DNA from: Thermotogaceae bacterium
Lineage (GTDB): Bacteria; Thermotogota; Thermotogae; B21-G9; HyVt-16
DNA: 34,218 bases
Reading direction: 5' to 3'
Assembly (NCBI GenBank): GCA_029981435.1
Contig: JARRBB010000014.1
Coordinates: 1 to 34,218 of the forward strand
Shown here: in pieces, positions 18,685-26,857 of the stretch
Position numbering within the stretch: position 1 is the stretch's first letter
Layout: each line of letters starts with the position of its first letter
Program-made: the position numbers and the translations under genes
Notes under the pieces: generated by a model
What the model was told of the DNA's origin: nothing
Databases searched by the model: none
Seen by the model: the letters and a program-made list of their open reading frames with translations, nothing else

Positions 18685-20006
18685 ATTTTGAAGAGTTCAA
18701 AGATAAAGTTCTCGCGTATGCAAAGAAAAAAGGATTGGAAGCCGAATTGAATTATGAAATGGAATATGAATTTTCCATAATGCTTTCTAACGGTGAACTT
18801 GATCAATACAGTGATGCTGGAAGTCGCTCTGTGATGTTAAAGGTTTTGAAAAATGGGAAACTGGGTGTTTCATCAACAGAGATCTTTGAGGAACCTGAAA
18901 GATTGGTTGAAGAAGCAGAAGAAAACATGAAACTTGTGGATTCTGAAGAGGAAGAGCTGCTTTACGACGGAAAAGGCGATTATCCATCTTATCCATCTAT
19001 GAAAACATACTTTGGAGAATTTGAAAAACTCTCCGTCAAAGACAAGATGGATTTTGCTTTCAACATTCACAAACATGCAAAGGAAGATAAAAGAATAATA
19101 ATGGTCCCGAGAGCTGTTTTTGCGCACTTTGTAAGGGAGAGTAGGATAATAAACACGCTTGGTCTTGAACTGTTTTACAAAGGTGATGGTGGTTATGCAT
19201 ACGCCATGACACTTGCTGCAGATAATTCACCAAGGGCAGGATTGTACTTCGATGTTTCGACTGTTCCTGAAGGTTTGAATTCAGAATTGATAGGAAAAAA
19301 AGCGGCAGAAGAGGCTATAATGAAAATAGGATCAAAATCTCTTAAAAGTGGAAAATACAGGGTGATTTTACGAAACGATGTTGTGTCAGAAATATTTGGG
19401 ATGCTCGCAGGAATGGTATCAGCGGAAAGGGCTCAGAAAAACCTCACTCCTTTGAAAAACAAGCTGGGTGAAAAAGTCGGTAGCGATATTTTGAACATAC
19501 TTGATTTACCGTATTTTCCTGGAAGTATTTTCAACAGGCCTTTTGACAGCGAAGGCGTTCCAACACAGGAAAAGAAGGTATTCGAAAATGGTGTTTTCAA
19601 AACATTTCTCCACAATTTAAAAACAGCAAAAAAAGAGAATAGAAAATCAACCGGAAATGCCAGGGGATTATCAGAAATAGCACCTGTGAATTTTGTTATC
19701 GAAAAGGGAAACTATGATTACAATCAATTACTTAAAGAGATGAACAGCGGTGTAGTGATAACGGATGTCGAAGGAATGCATTCGGGTTCGAATCCCATCT
19801 CAGGGAACTTCTCGCTCGGTGCTCGTGGATACAGGGTGGAAAATGGAGAGATCGTCGGTGGAGTCGAACAGATAACCATTTCCGGGAATATACTCGAAAT
19901 TTTGAAAAACGTCGAAGCAGTGGGAAGTGATATAAAGGTATTTTTGAGCTGTATCTCCCCATCACTTTTAATAAAGGAAATAGATGTTGCCGGAAATGAA
20001 AAATGA
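18681..20006 (+). CDS. pmbA: PmbA/TldE family protein
   Basis: SDAGSRSVMLKVLKNGKLGVSST and GNFSLGARGYRVENGEI; ATGA overlap with tldD; no HExxxH. Confidence 0.88.
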   Translation: MNFEEFKDKVLAYAKKKGLEAELNYEMEYEFSIMLSNGELDQYSDAGSRSVMLKVLKNGKLGVSSTEIFEEPERLVEEAEENMKLVDSEEEELLYDGKGDYPSYPSMKTYFGEFEKLSVKDKMDFAFNIHKHAKEDKRIIMVPRAVFAHFVRESRIINTLGLELFYKGDGGYAYAMTLAADNSPRAGLYFDVSTVPEGLNSELIGKKAAEEAIMKIGSKSLKSGKYRVILRNDVVSEIFGMLAGMVSAERAQKNLTPLKNKLGEKVGSDILNILDLPYFPGSIFNRPFDSEGVPTQEKKVFENGVFKTFLHNLKTAKKENRKSTGNARGLSEIAPVNFVIEKGNYDYNQLLKEMNSGVVITDVEGMHSGSNPISGNFSLGARGYRVENGEIVGGVEQITISGNILEILKNVEAVGSDIKVFLSCISPSLLIKEIDVAGNEK

Positions 20007-20013
20007 GTAAATC

Positions 20014-20040
20014 AAAAGGCGGGATTTCCCCGCCTTTTTT
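20014..20040. terminator. shared bidirectional terminator
   Basis: AAAAGGCGGG-atttc-CCCGCCTTTTTT between convergent genes. Confidence 0.85.
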
Positions 20041-21262
20041 AATAATCTATTCTTATACCCATAGACAGAAGAAACCGCAGGTTGTTTATATTGTAATCGA
20101 CTCTTCCAAGCATATAGAAGTTGTTAGAAATTTTCAAATTAGCCTCTGTGAATAAATCTATATAGTTATTTTTCGATTCACATCCTATCTCTAATTTCGA
20201 GCCATCTATGACTGTGTTTGCACTGAACCACCACATCGCTTTTTCAAAAGAAAGGCTCTTCAAATTAAGCGAAATGGGGTAGTATCCGGCAGAAAGGGTA
20301 AAGAATCTGAAATAGACATGATCGGTAAAACCAAGCAAAAGACTGGTGGTTTTGGTTGATTGAACGTACAGAACTCTTGAGGAAAACCTGAAATCATCTT
20401 TAAATGGGCGAATCTCAACCTCACCAAGGATATCAGGAAACACCGCTAACTGTAGCAATGCTTTCAATTTCAGATTGTCTTTAGGCCAAAAAGAGATATC
20501 AAGAGAGGGTACAAATCCAGTTGAATTTGAACCAAGGTAAACTTTCAGATAATTTTCTTTCGGATATTCAGGGATTTGCCAGAACATTTTTGAGAAACCA
20601 TCGACACTGCCTATCAAGTAAATATCCTCTTTGGGTAGTTCTTCTATCAAAGAGCATTTTGCATAAAGTGCAAAATACCGTGTTTTCGTTTTACTTTCCA
20701 GATACCATGAAGAGCTGTTTTTATAACCAGACCTGAAAGTTACTATAGCAAGTGGTAGAAATTCAGAAGTGTTCAACCAAACTGTGTTGTTCAGAAGAGT
20801 GTAATTTGGCAAACTCAAAACATTCAATTCGGTTAAAACAAGTCCGTCGGAAATTTTGATGGGTTTCACACTTATATCTATTCCTGTCGTGTACGACTCT
20901 CCACTTTCTAAATCTATGTTTTCCTGTTCGGTAGAAAGATGTGCAGGTTCATTGAAATTGGTAACCAACCAGAATCGACTCGATTTTGATTCTCTGGTTG
21001 AGTTTTTTTCAGAATCCAGTATTATTTGTGAGTAGGAAAGATCTAAAAGCAAGCTCTGACTTTCATTCAGGTAATACACCCCAAAATTATTATCAGGCGA
21101 ATTTGAAAATGCAGAATCCAACAATCCGAGTGAACTCAGCTTTTCATCGCTTAATTCGACGATTTCTATTTGATAAAGTACAGAAATCGTTTTTTCTTCA
21201 GCCGAGAACATACAGACATTCAGGAAAAGAATGGTAAGGAAAAACAGAATAACGCGCCTCAT
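20039..21262 (-). CDS. secreted beta-rich protein, possible outer-membrane/secretin-associated protein
   Basis: signal peptide; alternating beta-strand pattern, C-terminal NNLRFLLSMGIRIDY; operonic with secretin. Confidence 0.55.
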   Translation of the reverse strand: MRRVILFFLTILFLNVCMFSAEEKTISVLYQIEIVELSDEKLSSLGLLDSAFSNSPDNNFGVYYLNESQSLLLDLSYSQIILDSEKNSTRESKSSRFWLVTNFNEPAHLSTEQENIDLESGESYTTGIDISVKPIKISDGLVLTELNVLSLPNYTLLNNTVWLNTSEFLPLAIVTFRSGYKNSSSWYLESKTKTRYFALYAKCSLIEELPKEDIYLIGSVDGFSKMFWQIPEYPKENYLKVYLGSNSTGFVPSLDISFWPKDNLKLKALLQLAVFPDILGEVEIRPFKDDFRFSSRVLYVQSTKTTSLLLGFTDHVYFRFFTLSAGYYPISLNLKSLSFEKAMWWFSANTVIDGSKLEIGCESKNNYIDLFTEANLKISNNFYMLGRVDYNINNLRFLLSMGIRIDY

Positions 21263-21277
21263 TTTTGAGTCGCCTCT

Positions 21278-22471
21278 TTATAATGTTTCCGCTGATATGA
21301 ATATCAAAAGCTTTCTCTCATCGTTTTGTTCGACTTTTTTACCAAACAGATATCTTATTATAGGTATTTGAGAAAGTATTGGAACCCCTGAGTAATTATC
21401 TGAAGTCCTCTGGGTTGTCACACTTGATATCATCAGAGTCTGGCCATTGCAAATGTAAAGGGTCGTTGAAAGATTGTTCTCACTTACGACGAGTCCGCCG
21501 AATCTTTCGCCTGAAAAATTACTTATTTTAGGCGAAAGAGTTATTTCAAGTTTGTTGTCATCTATTACCCTTGGGGTTACCTGTAAAGTTATACCTGATT
21601 CTATGTCTCTTGTTGTTGCGTTTTCTTCGCCAGCTTGAAGAACTATCGTTTGCCTTTCCCCAACGAAAAGGTTCGCAGATTTTCCTTCGTTAACTATTAT
21701 CCATGGATCGGCTTTTATTTTCGCTTTCTTTTCCTCTTCCAGCACCTTGAGTTTTGCAACTATCTGACCAAATATATCTGTCTCAATATTGAGAGTTCCC
21801 AATCCCAGTCCTAAGAAGGTTGACCAGTTGGGATTGAGTTGCTCGTTCGCAGAGAAGTCTATTCCAAACGAATCAGTTCCAAGTTCTTTAAGAGCGGATT
21901 CAGATACCTCTGTGACTATAACACTTATCTTAATTTGCCTTGCAGGAACATCTATTTTAGCCAGATCTTTTTTAAACTGTTCTATAACGGCTTCTGGCGC
22001 AGTTATTGTTACCATGTTTGTTTTTGGATCGAATCTGATATATTTATCGTATATTGACGGAAGCAAGCTCTTTGCAGATTCAACGTCCACATATTTCAGT
22101 TTCAACGTTTCAGTTTTAGCCATGAATCTGAAGGAAGGATTTTCGGGATCCGGTGAGCCTACGAGATAGAAGTCTCCAATCTTCACAAAGGTGTATCCTC
22201 CCGGGAGAAGTAACATCATCAGTGCTTTTTCAAGGGGCACTTCGTTCAATTCCAATGTCACAAAGCCGGTTACAGTATTATCAGGAATTATGGTCACACC
22301 AGTTTGAGCGGATATATCGGCAAGGGCATCCAGTATGTAGGTGTTCTGAAATATATTCGACACGAGGGGTTGTTCAGTTTCAGTAGCCTGTGTTGAATCG
22401 GATGCTGTGTCAGAAAAAGCAAAAATCGATATCAAAACAAATATAAAGATAAAAAGCGTCTTTCTCATCAT
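21278..22471 (-). CDS. secretin-family protein (GspD/PilQ-like)
   Basis: N-domains (LADISAQTGVTIIPD...), IKISVIVTEVSESALKELGTD, VGERQTIVL, ESGITLQVTPRVIDDNKLEITLSP, VPILSQIPIIRYLFG. Confidence 0.88.
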   Translation of the reverse strand: MMRKTLFIFIFVLISIFAFSDTASDSTQATETEQPLVSNIFQNTYILDALADISAQTGVTIIPDNTVTGFVTLELNEVPLEKALMMLLLPGGYTFVKIGDFYLVGSPDPENPSFRFMAKTETLKLKYVDVESAKSLLPSIYDKYIRFDPKTNMVTITAPEAVIEQFKKDLAKIDVPARQIKISVIVTEVSESALKELGTDSFGIDFSANEQLNPNWSTFLGLGLGTLNIETDIFGQIVAKLKVLEEEKKAKIKADPWIIVNEGKSANLFVGERQTIVLQAGEENATTRDIESGITLQVTPRVIDDNKLEITLSPKISNFSGERFGGLVVSENNLSTTLYICNGQTLMISSVTTQRTSDNYSGVPILSQIPIIRYLFGKKVEQNDERKLLIFISAETL

Positions 22472-24078
22472 TTCACATTACCCCCTATTTTGAACGATTG
22501 CCTTGCAACTATCGGTGCTTCACCCCCAAAATCTGCCCTTACAAGGATCTCATAGTCGCCTTCCTCCAGAACAATCGGGAAAAGTATACCGTATATTCTG
22601 AATGTATTTGGTAGTACAGGATTATTATCGGCACCAGATTTACTTGCATTAGCTATAACTTCATCCCTTGGAGGTTTAACGATCCCATTCTCTTCGGTCT
22701 GTGGATAATGTCTTACGAGAGCAACCTGCAAGTCGGGTTTCAAATGTATGTTACCTTCATTCTTAAAGATTATATCAAAGGAAACGCCATTTTCCAAAAC
22801 TTCGAGGTTCTTAATCTCCATCGAAGCTTCTTTAACGAATTCGTTGCCAACGAAGATCAATAGATTCGCTCCCGTCTCAGAACTTTCGATTCCCTTTGAT
22901 CTGAATATTATATCACCGTAATAACCACCACTTGCATCTTCAGGTACCTTTACCGAGATTCGCACATTTCTACTTTTACCTGGGTCAAGTTTTAAGGTGC
23001 TTGGAGTTACTTTAACCCAATCTATAGAACCCTTTCTTTCACCTTCAGGCAGAAGATCTCCATATTCATCAAATTCAAGAGGAAGAACTTTCGCTTCAAG
23101 TTCAATTGGTGTATCTCCACGATTTGTGATTTTAATAATTTGACTTCTGAAAGCCCTTGGCATGAGGTTGAACTCTATCTCCTGCGGTTCCACCAAAAAT
23201 TTGGCAAGTTCGATCGTTTGCGTTTCCTGAACCTCTACTTTCTGTTCTTTAACAGTGAACTTTGTCTCGGCGATCATCGGCCTTCTACCACCGTAATCTA
23301 TGACGGCTCTCGCGACGTACTCTCCCGGTGGAAATTTTCTTCCGGTGATGCTCATAAGATTAACAGTTGCTCCCGGGATTATAACTCCCCTTCCACCACC
23401 AAGTGGCATCCTTGCCACCGTTCTTTTATCTACTGTCTGGATTATCAAAGTACCTTTGGTTACAACATGTACATTTCCAGTGTTGGTAACTTCTGCCACG
23501 AACACAAGAGCATTATCTCCTAAGTATGTTCTGAACATTGGGAAATCTTTTGAAAGTTTTACTTCAAATGAATTACAGAAAGCCTCGAGTCTCTGTCTTG
23601 TACCCCTTAAAGTTATCTCTAAAAAGCTCGTCATTCTATATATGAAGGTCATTTCCTGTAGAGCGCCTTCTTCTGTGGTTTCAGGCGGCTCAAGCTGCAC
23701 GACGATTACACCGTAGAGACCCCCAACGAGTCCTCTTGGAATCGATACCTTTGCTTTTATCATCTTCGTGCTTTTGGGCGGAACTGAAAATTCGGTTGGC
23801 TCGATTTCTACATACTTAGCTACCGAGTAAGGAGTTGTTCCGGGTTCGAGGATTTTATAAGTCCCATCTTTGGTTTCTTCGACATCCGCTACAAAAGCTT
23901 TGAAATTAAGGGTTTCGAATTCATTGTTGTTCTCAACAAAAAGTTCGACCGTAAAGGAATCTCCGGGACTCACACTTTTTTCTATCAGCATTGGAGAAAG
24001 CGCGATCGAGGGTCCACCAACTTGTCCCAGCATAATGTTTGAAATGACAAAAAACAAAACCAGAAGTAAAAATTTTTT
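22468..24078 (-). CDS. secreted protein with two tandem Ig-like/pilus-chaperone-like modules
   Basis: IALSPMLIEKSVSPGDSFTVELFVENNN...GGLYGVIVVQLE and FLVEPQEIEFNLMPRAFRSQIIKITNRGD...GGYYGDIIFRSKG; start near MKKFLLLVLFF after SD. Confidence 0.65.
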   Translation of the reverse strand, partial: KKFLLLVLFFVISNIMLGQVGGPSIALSPMLIEKSVSPGDSFTVELFVENNNEFETLNFKAFVADVEETKDGTYKILEPGTTPYSVAKYVEIEPTEFSVPPKSTKMIKAKVSIPRGLVGGLYGVIVVQLEPPETTEEGALQEMTFIYRMTSFLEITLRGTRQRLEAFCNSFEVKLSKDFPMFRTYLGDNALVFVAEVTNTGNVHVVTKGTLIIQTVDKRTVARMPLGGGRGVIIPGATVNLMSITGRKFPPGEYVARAVIDYGGRRPMIAETKFTVKEQKVEVQETQTIELAKFLVEPQEIEFNLMPRAFRSQIIKITNRGDTPIELEAKVLPLEFDEYGDLLPEGERKGSIDWVKVTPSTLKLDPGKSRNVRISVKVPEDASGGYYGDIIFRSKGIESSETGANLLIFVGNEFVKEASMEIKNLEVLENGVSFDIIFKNEGNIHLKPDLQVALVRHYPQTEENGIVKPPRDEVIANASKSGADNNPVLPNTFRIYGILFPIVLEEGDYEILVRADFGGEAPIVARQSFKIGGNVK

Positions 24079-24280
24079 CATGCTCATCACTTCTTTCTAA
24101 AGTTCCTTTTAACTTATTTAAATTCTATCATAAAACCATTGGCTCGAGCTAACTGCTTTTACATTTTTATTTTGTTTTTATTTTAGTTTTATTCTATTTA
24201 TTTAATGCTTTTAAGTCGATTTGATTTGAGTGATTATTCTAATTACAGGTTAAGAAAATTCGGGGATACGGGGGTCGTTT

Positions 24281-25348
24281 ATGCTTAAGACTTTTGGTTT
24301 TTTTATCTTGTTTCTGATAGCTGGTTTTATAGCATTTTCAACGATGCTCCCAACTTACAGATATGATCCCGACACAGGGCGCTGGGAACGTGTAGTGGTT
24401 GATGCAACTGTGGACATAAAAACGACTGCTGTTGATATAACTAAGAATATTGCTGTTAACTCGAACGCCACTTCTTCTATAGATGAACCAAAATCTTATT
24501 CTGGAAATTCCAACACAAGCATACCATTAGAAAATTCTATAAAAACAATACCCGTTCCTCTTTTTTCAAAAGGGCAGTGGTATTACTATATAACCTACGT
24601 TGTAAACTCAGCGGATGTTACTAACAAGAAAGAAGCTACACTCTGGGCTGGTCAAAGTATTGATTGCGGAAAGGTTTATGTATGGAATGACAGTGAATAT
24701 ATCTACGTCAAATACGTCACCAGCGGTCAATGGTTGATTACAGAGACACATGTAAAAGTTCAAACAGATGAGCCTGAAGGGAATCAGAGTCCCGGGCAAT
24801 TTCCTTACAAGACGGAGTATCAGGAACCAGTGAATGAAGCTCTTTACATGATACCTCTCAGCGCTACTTTTAAAATCGCTGAGAAAGTTTACATACTCGC
24901 ACATGCAGTGGTTTATCAGCCCAATTCACGGGGTTCTGAAGAAACAGCCTGGGCAGGTGGTCAATCGAACTGCATGGAAATAAAGGTTTCTGGCAGCAAG
25001 GTTGTTTGGTTCGTGAAAAAACCGGGGAAATATTTTTCCAGTGTGCTTGAAATGAGTATAGAAGCTGACTTACCAGTGGTTGTTACTTTTTCGAGTTTTT
25101 CAAATCCTAAAACAAACGATAGTGAAACTTTAGATGCCATGTATTCCATAACTGAAAACAACTCACCGCAAATCTGGTTGAGTTCAGAAGACCTGAACAA
25201 CCTTCAGCTTGATTTAGCGGTATTTCCTGAAAAGCTGTATTTATGGCAAATGATAATAGTTAACGGTAGGAGTTCGGACGTTTATAGAAGCGAGGGGGTG
25301 ATAACCTTTACTCTCAGAAATGTGAGAAACTACGATGAAATACCATGA
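24281..25348 (+). CDS. secreted/surface protein with extracellular beta-domain
   Basis: signal peptide; SGQWLITETHVKVQTDEPEGNQSPGQFPYK...KVYILAHAVVYQ...ETAWAGG module seen in other bacterial extracellular proteins; GGGG SD. Confidence 0.6.
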   Translation: MLKTFGFFILFLIAGFIAFSTMLPTYRYDPDTGRWERVVVDATVDIKTTAVDITKNIAVNSNATSSIDEPKSYSGNSNTSIPLENSIKTIPVPLFSKGQWYYYITYVVNSADVTNKKEATLWAGQSIDCGKVYVWNDSEYIYVKYVTSGQWLITETHVKVQTDEPEGNQSPGQFPYKTEYQEPVNEALYMIPLSATFKIAEKVYILAHAVVYQPNSRGSEETAWAGGQSNCMEIKVSGSKVVWFVKKPGKYFSSVLEMSIEADLPVVVTFSSFSNPKTNDSETLDAMYSITENNSPQIWLSSEDLNNLQLDLAVFPEKLYLWQMIIVNGRSSDVYRSEGVITFTLRNVRNYDEIP

Positions 25349-25419
25349 GTTAGTTTCAGTTTCAGTGTTTATCGAAAAAATATGCCCACAAGGGGGCAAA
25401 TTCAAAGGGGGTTTTATTT

Positions 25420-26181
25420 ATGAGAAAATTGTTAGTGGTTATGTTGATAATTCTGGTAGGCATGATGGTGTTTTCATCCACCGCCACCCAAACGACGCCT
25501 ACAGGGGTTGAGAAAGCAGTCTGGGATGGTGATGGTAATTTGATTACGAATCCAGATGAAGGCATGTATGGTAACGCAAGGGCATTTTCGCTTTTGGGAA
25601 CTTCTGGAAGCTGTAATAAAGACTGGAGCTTTGAATTCACAACCGAAGTTCAGGTGGCACAGTGGTCGGAGTGGTCGATTAGTGGAACGAAATGGCAGTG
25701 GTTTGTTAAAAAACCTGGTACCTACATTGCAGACTGTATAATTTTCAAAATTAAAAGTAACGGAGATGTGGAAATAAAGTTCGAAGGTTTCGATGATCCA
25801 TCTTATGTGGAAACGCCCGATCCAAGTCAGACTGCGACCATAGAGACATACTACGGTTACTCACTTGGCAGTGGCAGTGGTGGACCTGGACTTGTTGAAC
25901 CAGGAAATGGTGGTTCAGGCTGGATCAGAGCAGAAGATCTGAATGGCGAATCTCTTCTTATTCCTGAATTTTTCAGTATGCTAACTCATAAGTACAGTCT
26001 TCACGATGGAATAGAAGCACATCTGTGGAACAAGATAACAGTTGTTGACTGTAACTCAGCATCTACCTATAGAGACACTGGAACTGTTTACATAACTCTT
26101 AAAGAACAAAAACCGTGGATCGATCCAGAAACAGGAGACTACGTTGCTAATCTTGAGAAATTCTTAAATGATGAGAGATAA
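25420..26181 (+). CDS. secreted protein, paralogue of the 24281..25348 C-terminal half
   Basis: signal peptide; WQWFVKKPGTYIADCIIF vs VVWFVKKPGKYFSSVLEM; AEDLN vs SEDLN; STYRDTGTVYITL vs DVYRSEGVITFTL. Confidence 0.6.
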   Translation: MRKLLVVMLIILVGMMVFSSTATQTTPTGVEKAVWDGDGNLITNPDEGMYGNARAFSLLGTSGSCNKDWSFEFTTEVQVAQWSEWSISGTKWQWFVKKPGTYIADCIIFKIKSNGDVEIKFEGFDDPSYVETPDPSQTATIETYYGYSLGSGSGGPGLVEPGNGGSGWIRAEDLNGESLLIPEFFSMLTHKYSLHDGIEAHLWNKITVVDCNSASTYRDTGTVYITLKEQKPWIDPETGDYVANLEKFLNDER

Positions 26182-26204
26182 ATCCTGATCTTCTTTCATT
26201 GAAC

Positions 26205-26240
26205 CAAAAGAGGGCCTTTTAAAGGCCCTCTTTTGATTTT
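26205..26240. terminator. bidirectional terminator, near-perfect palindrome
   Basis: CAAAAGAGGGCCTTTTAAAGGCCCTCTTTTG between convergent genes. Confidence 0.85.
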
Positions 26241-26257
26241 GAGAAATGGGAAAAGGA

Positions 26258-26566
26258 TTACAGTTTTGTGCCAAGGAGTGCTTTTCTCTGGATTATCAAA
26301 GCCCTGTAGAGCTGGTTTGAGGTGAGAAGTCCGAGTTTAACAAGTATCTTTCCGATAGGATAATGGTAGTTTATCTTCTTTTGAATGTTCAGCGCTTTTT
26401 CAATTTTTTCTTCATCTATCAAACCAAGAAGCACCAAAATTTCACCAAGTTTCATAGGTGGTTTGATCCTGAACATGACTTTGTTGCATTTTGGGCAGAT
26501 CACATTTTCCGGTTCCTTTTCATAGTACAATTCATAACCACACAATAGGCATTTGTAAATAAACAT
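26258..26566 (-). CDS. zinc-ribbon + MshEN-like (T2SS/PilB N-terminal) small protein
   Basis: CLLCGYELYYEKEPENVICPKC then KLGEILVLLGLIDEEKIEKALNIQ...IGKILVKLGLLTSNQLYRALIIQ; SD GGAGG. Confidence 0.75.
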   Translation of the reverse strand: MFIYKCLLCGYELYYEKEPENVICPKCNKVMFRIKPPMKLGEILVLLGLIDEEKIEKALNIQKKINYHYPIGKILVKLGLLTSNQLYRALIIQRKALLGTKL

Positions 26567-26800
26567 TTATGCGCAACCTCCTGTGCCCCCACGTAACCCC
26601 TAATCCCTCTTAACATGTACAGCACTATAGTACTATTTTGAACATTAACATAAAAAGCAAGTACAAAGAAAATAAAAACATACTGAAAAAATTATATAAA
26701 AAGTTTTCTGATTTTAATTCTATGAAGGTGCTTTCCGTGATAAAATTAATTGGTTTTCAACTCATGTCAATTCTTTCGCCGAAAGGAGGAAAAGTTTCTT

Positions 26801-26833
26801 ATGGAAGATTATCCAGGTAGTAGACCGCCTTGA
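26801..26833 (+). CDS. putative leader peptide uORF1 (MEDYPGSRPP)
   Basis: ATG with AGGAGG 11 nt upstream; stop TGA shares one base with next ATG. Confidence 0.4.
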   Translation: MEDYPGSRPP

Positions 26834-26856
26834 TGAAAAGTAGAGAGGAGGAATAA
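26833..26856 (+). CDS. putative uORF2 (MKSREEE), stop 1 nt before mgtE ATG
   Basis: TGATG overlap with uORF1; codes through the mgtE Shine-Dalgarno. Confidence 0.3.
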   Translation: MKSREEE

Positions 26857-26857
26857 C

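Noticed and set aside
24142-24149. GCTCGAGC palindrome in the divergent secretin/secreted-protein promoter region
   Set aside because: 8 nt only, chance level without conservation
26624-26636. Palindrome ATAGTACTAT between divergent genes as an operator
   Set aside because: Short AT-rich palindrome; no second copy found, so only weak support
26638-26820. 60-aa Lys-rich ORF upstream of mgtE
   Set aside because: AT-rich low-complexity leader, no SD, no family resemblance
26640-26857. M-box (ykoK) Mg2+ riboswitch before mgtE
   Set aside because: I could not find the conserved M-box core or a terminator/antiterminator pair; an Rfam scan would settle it
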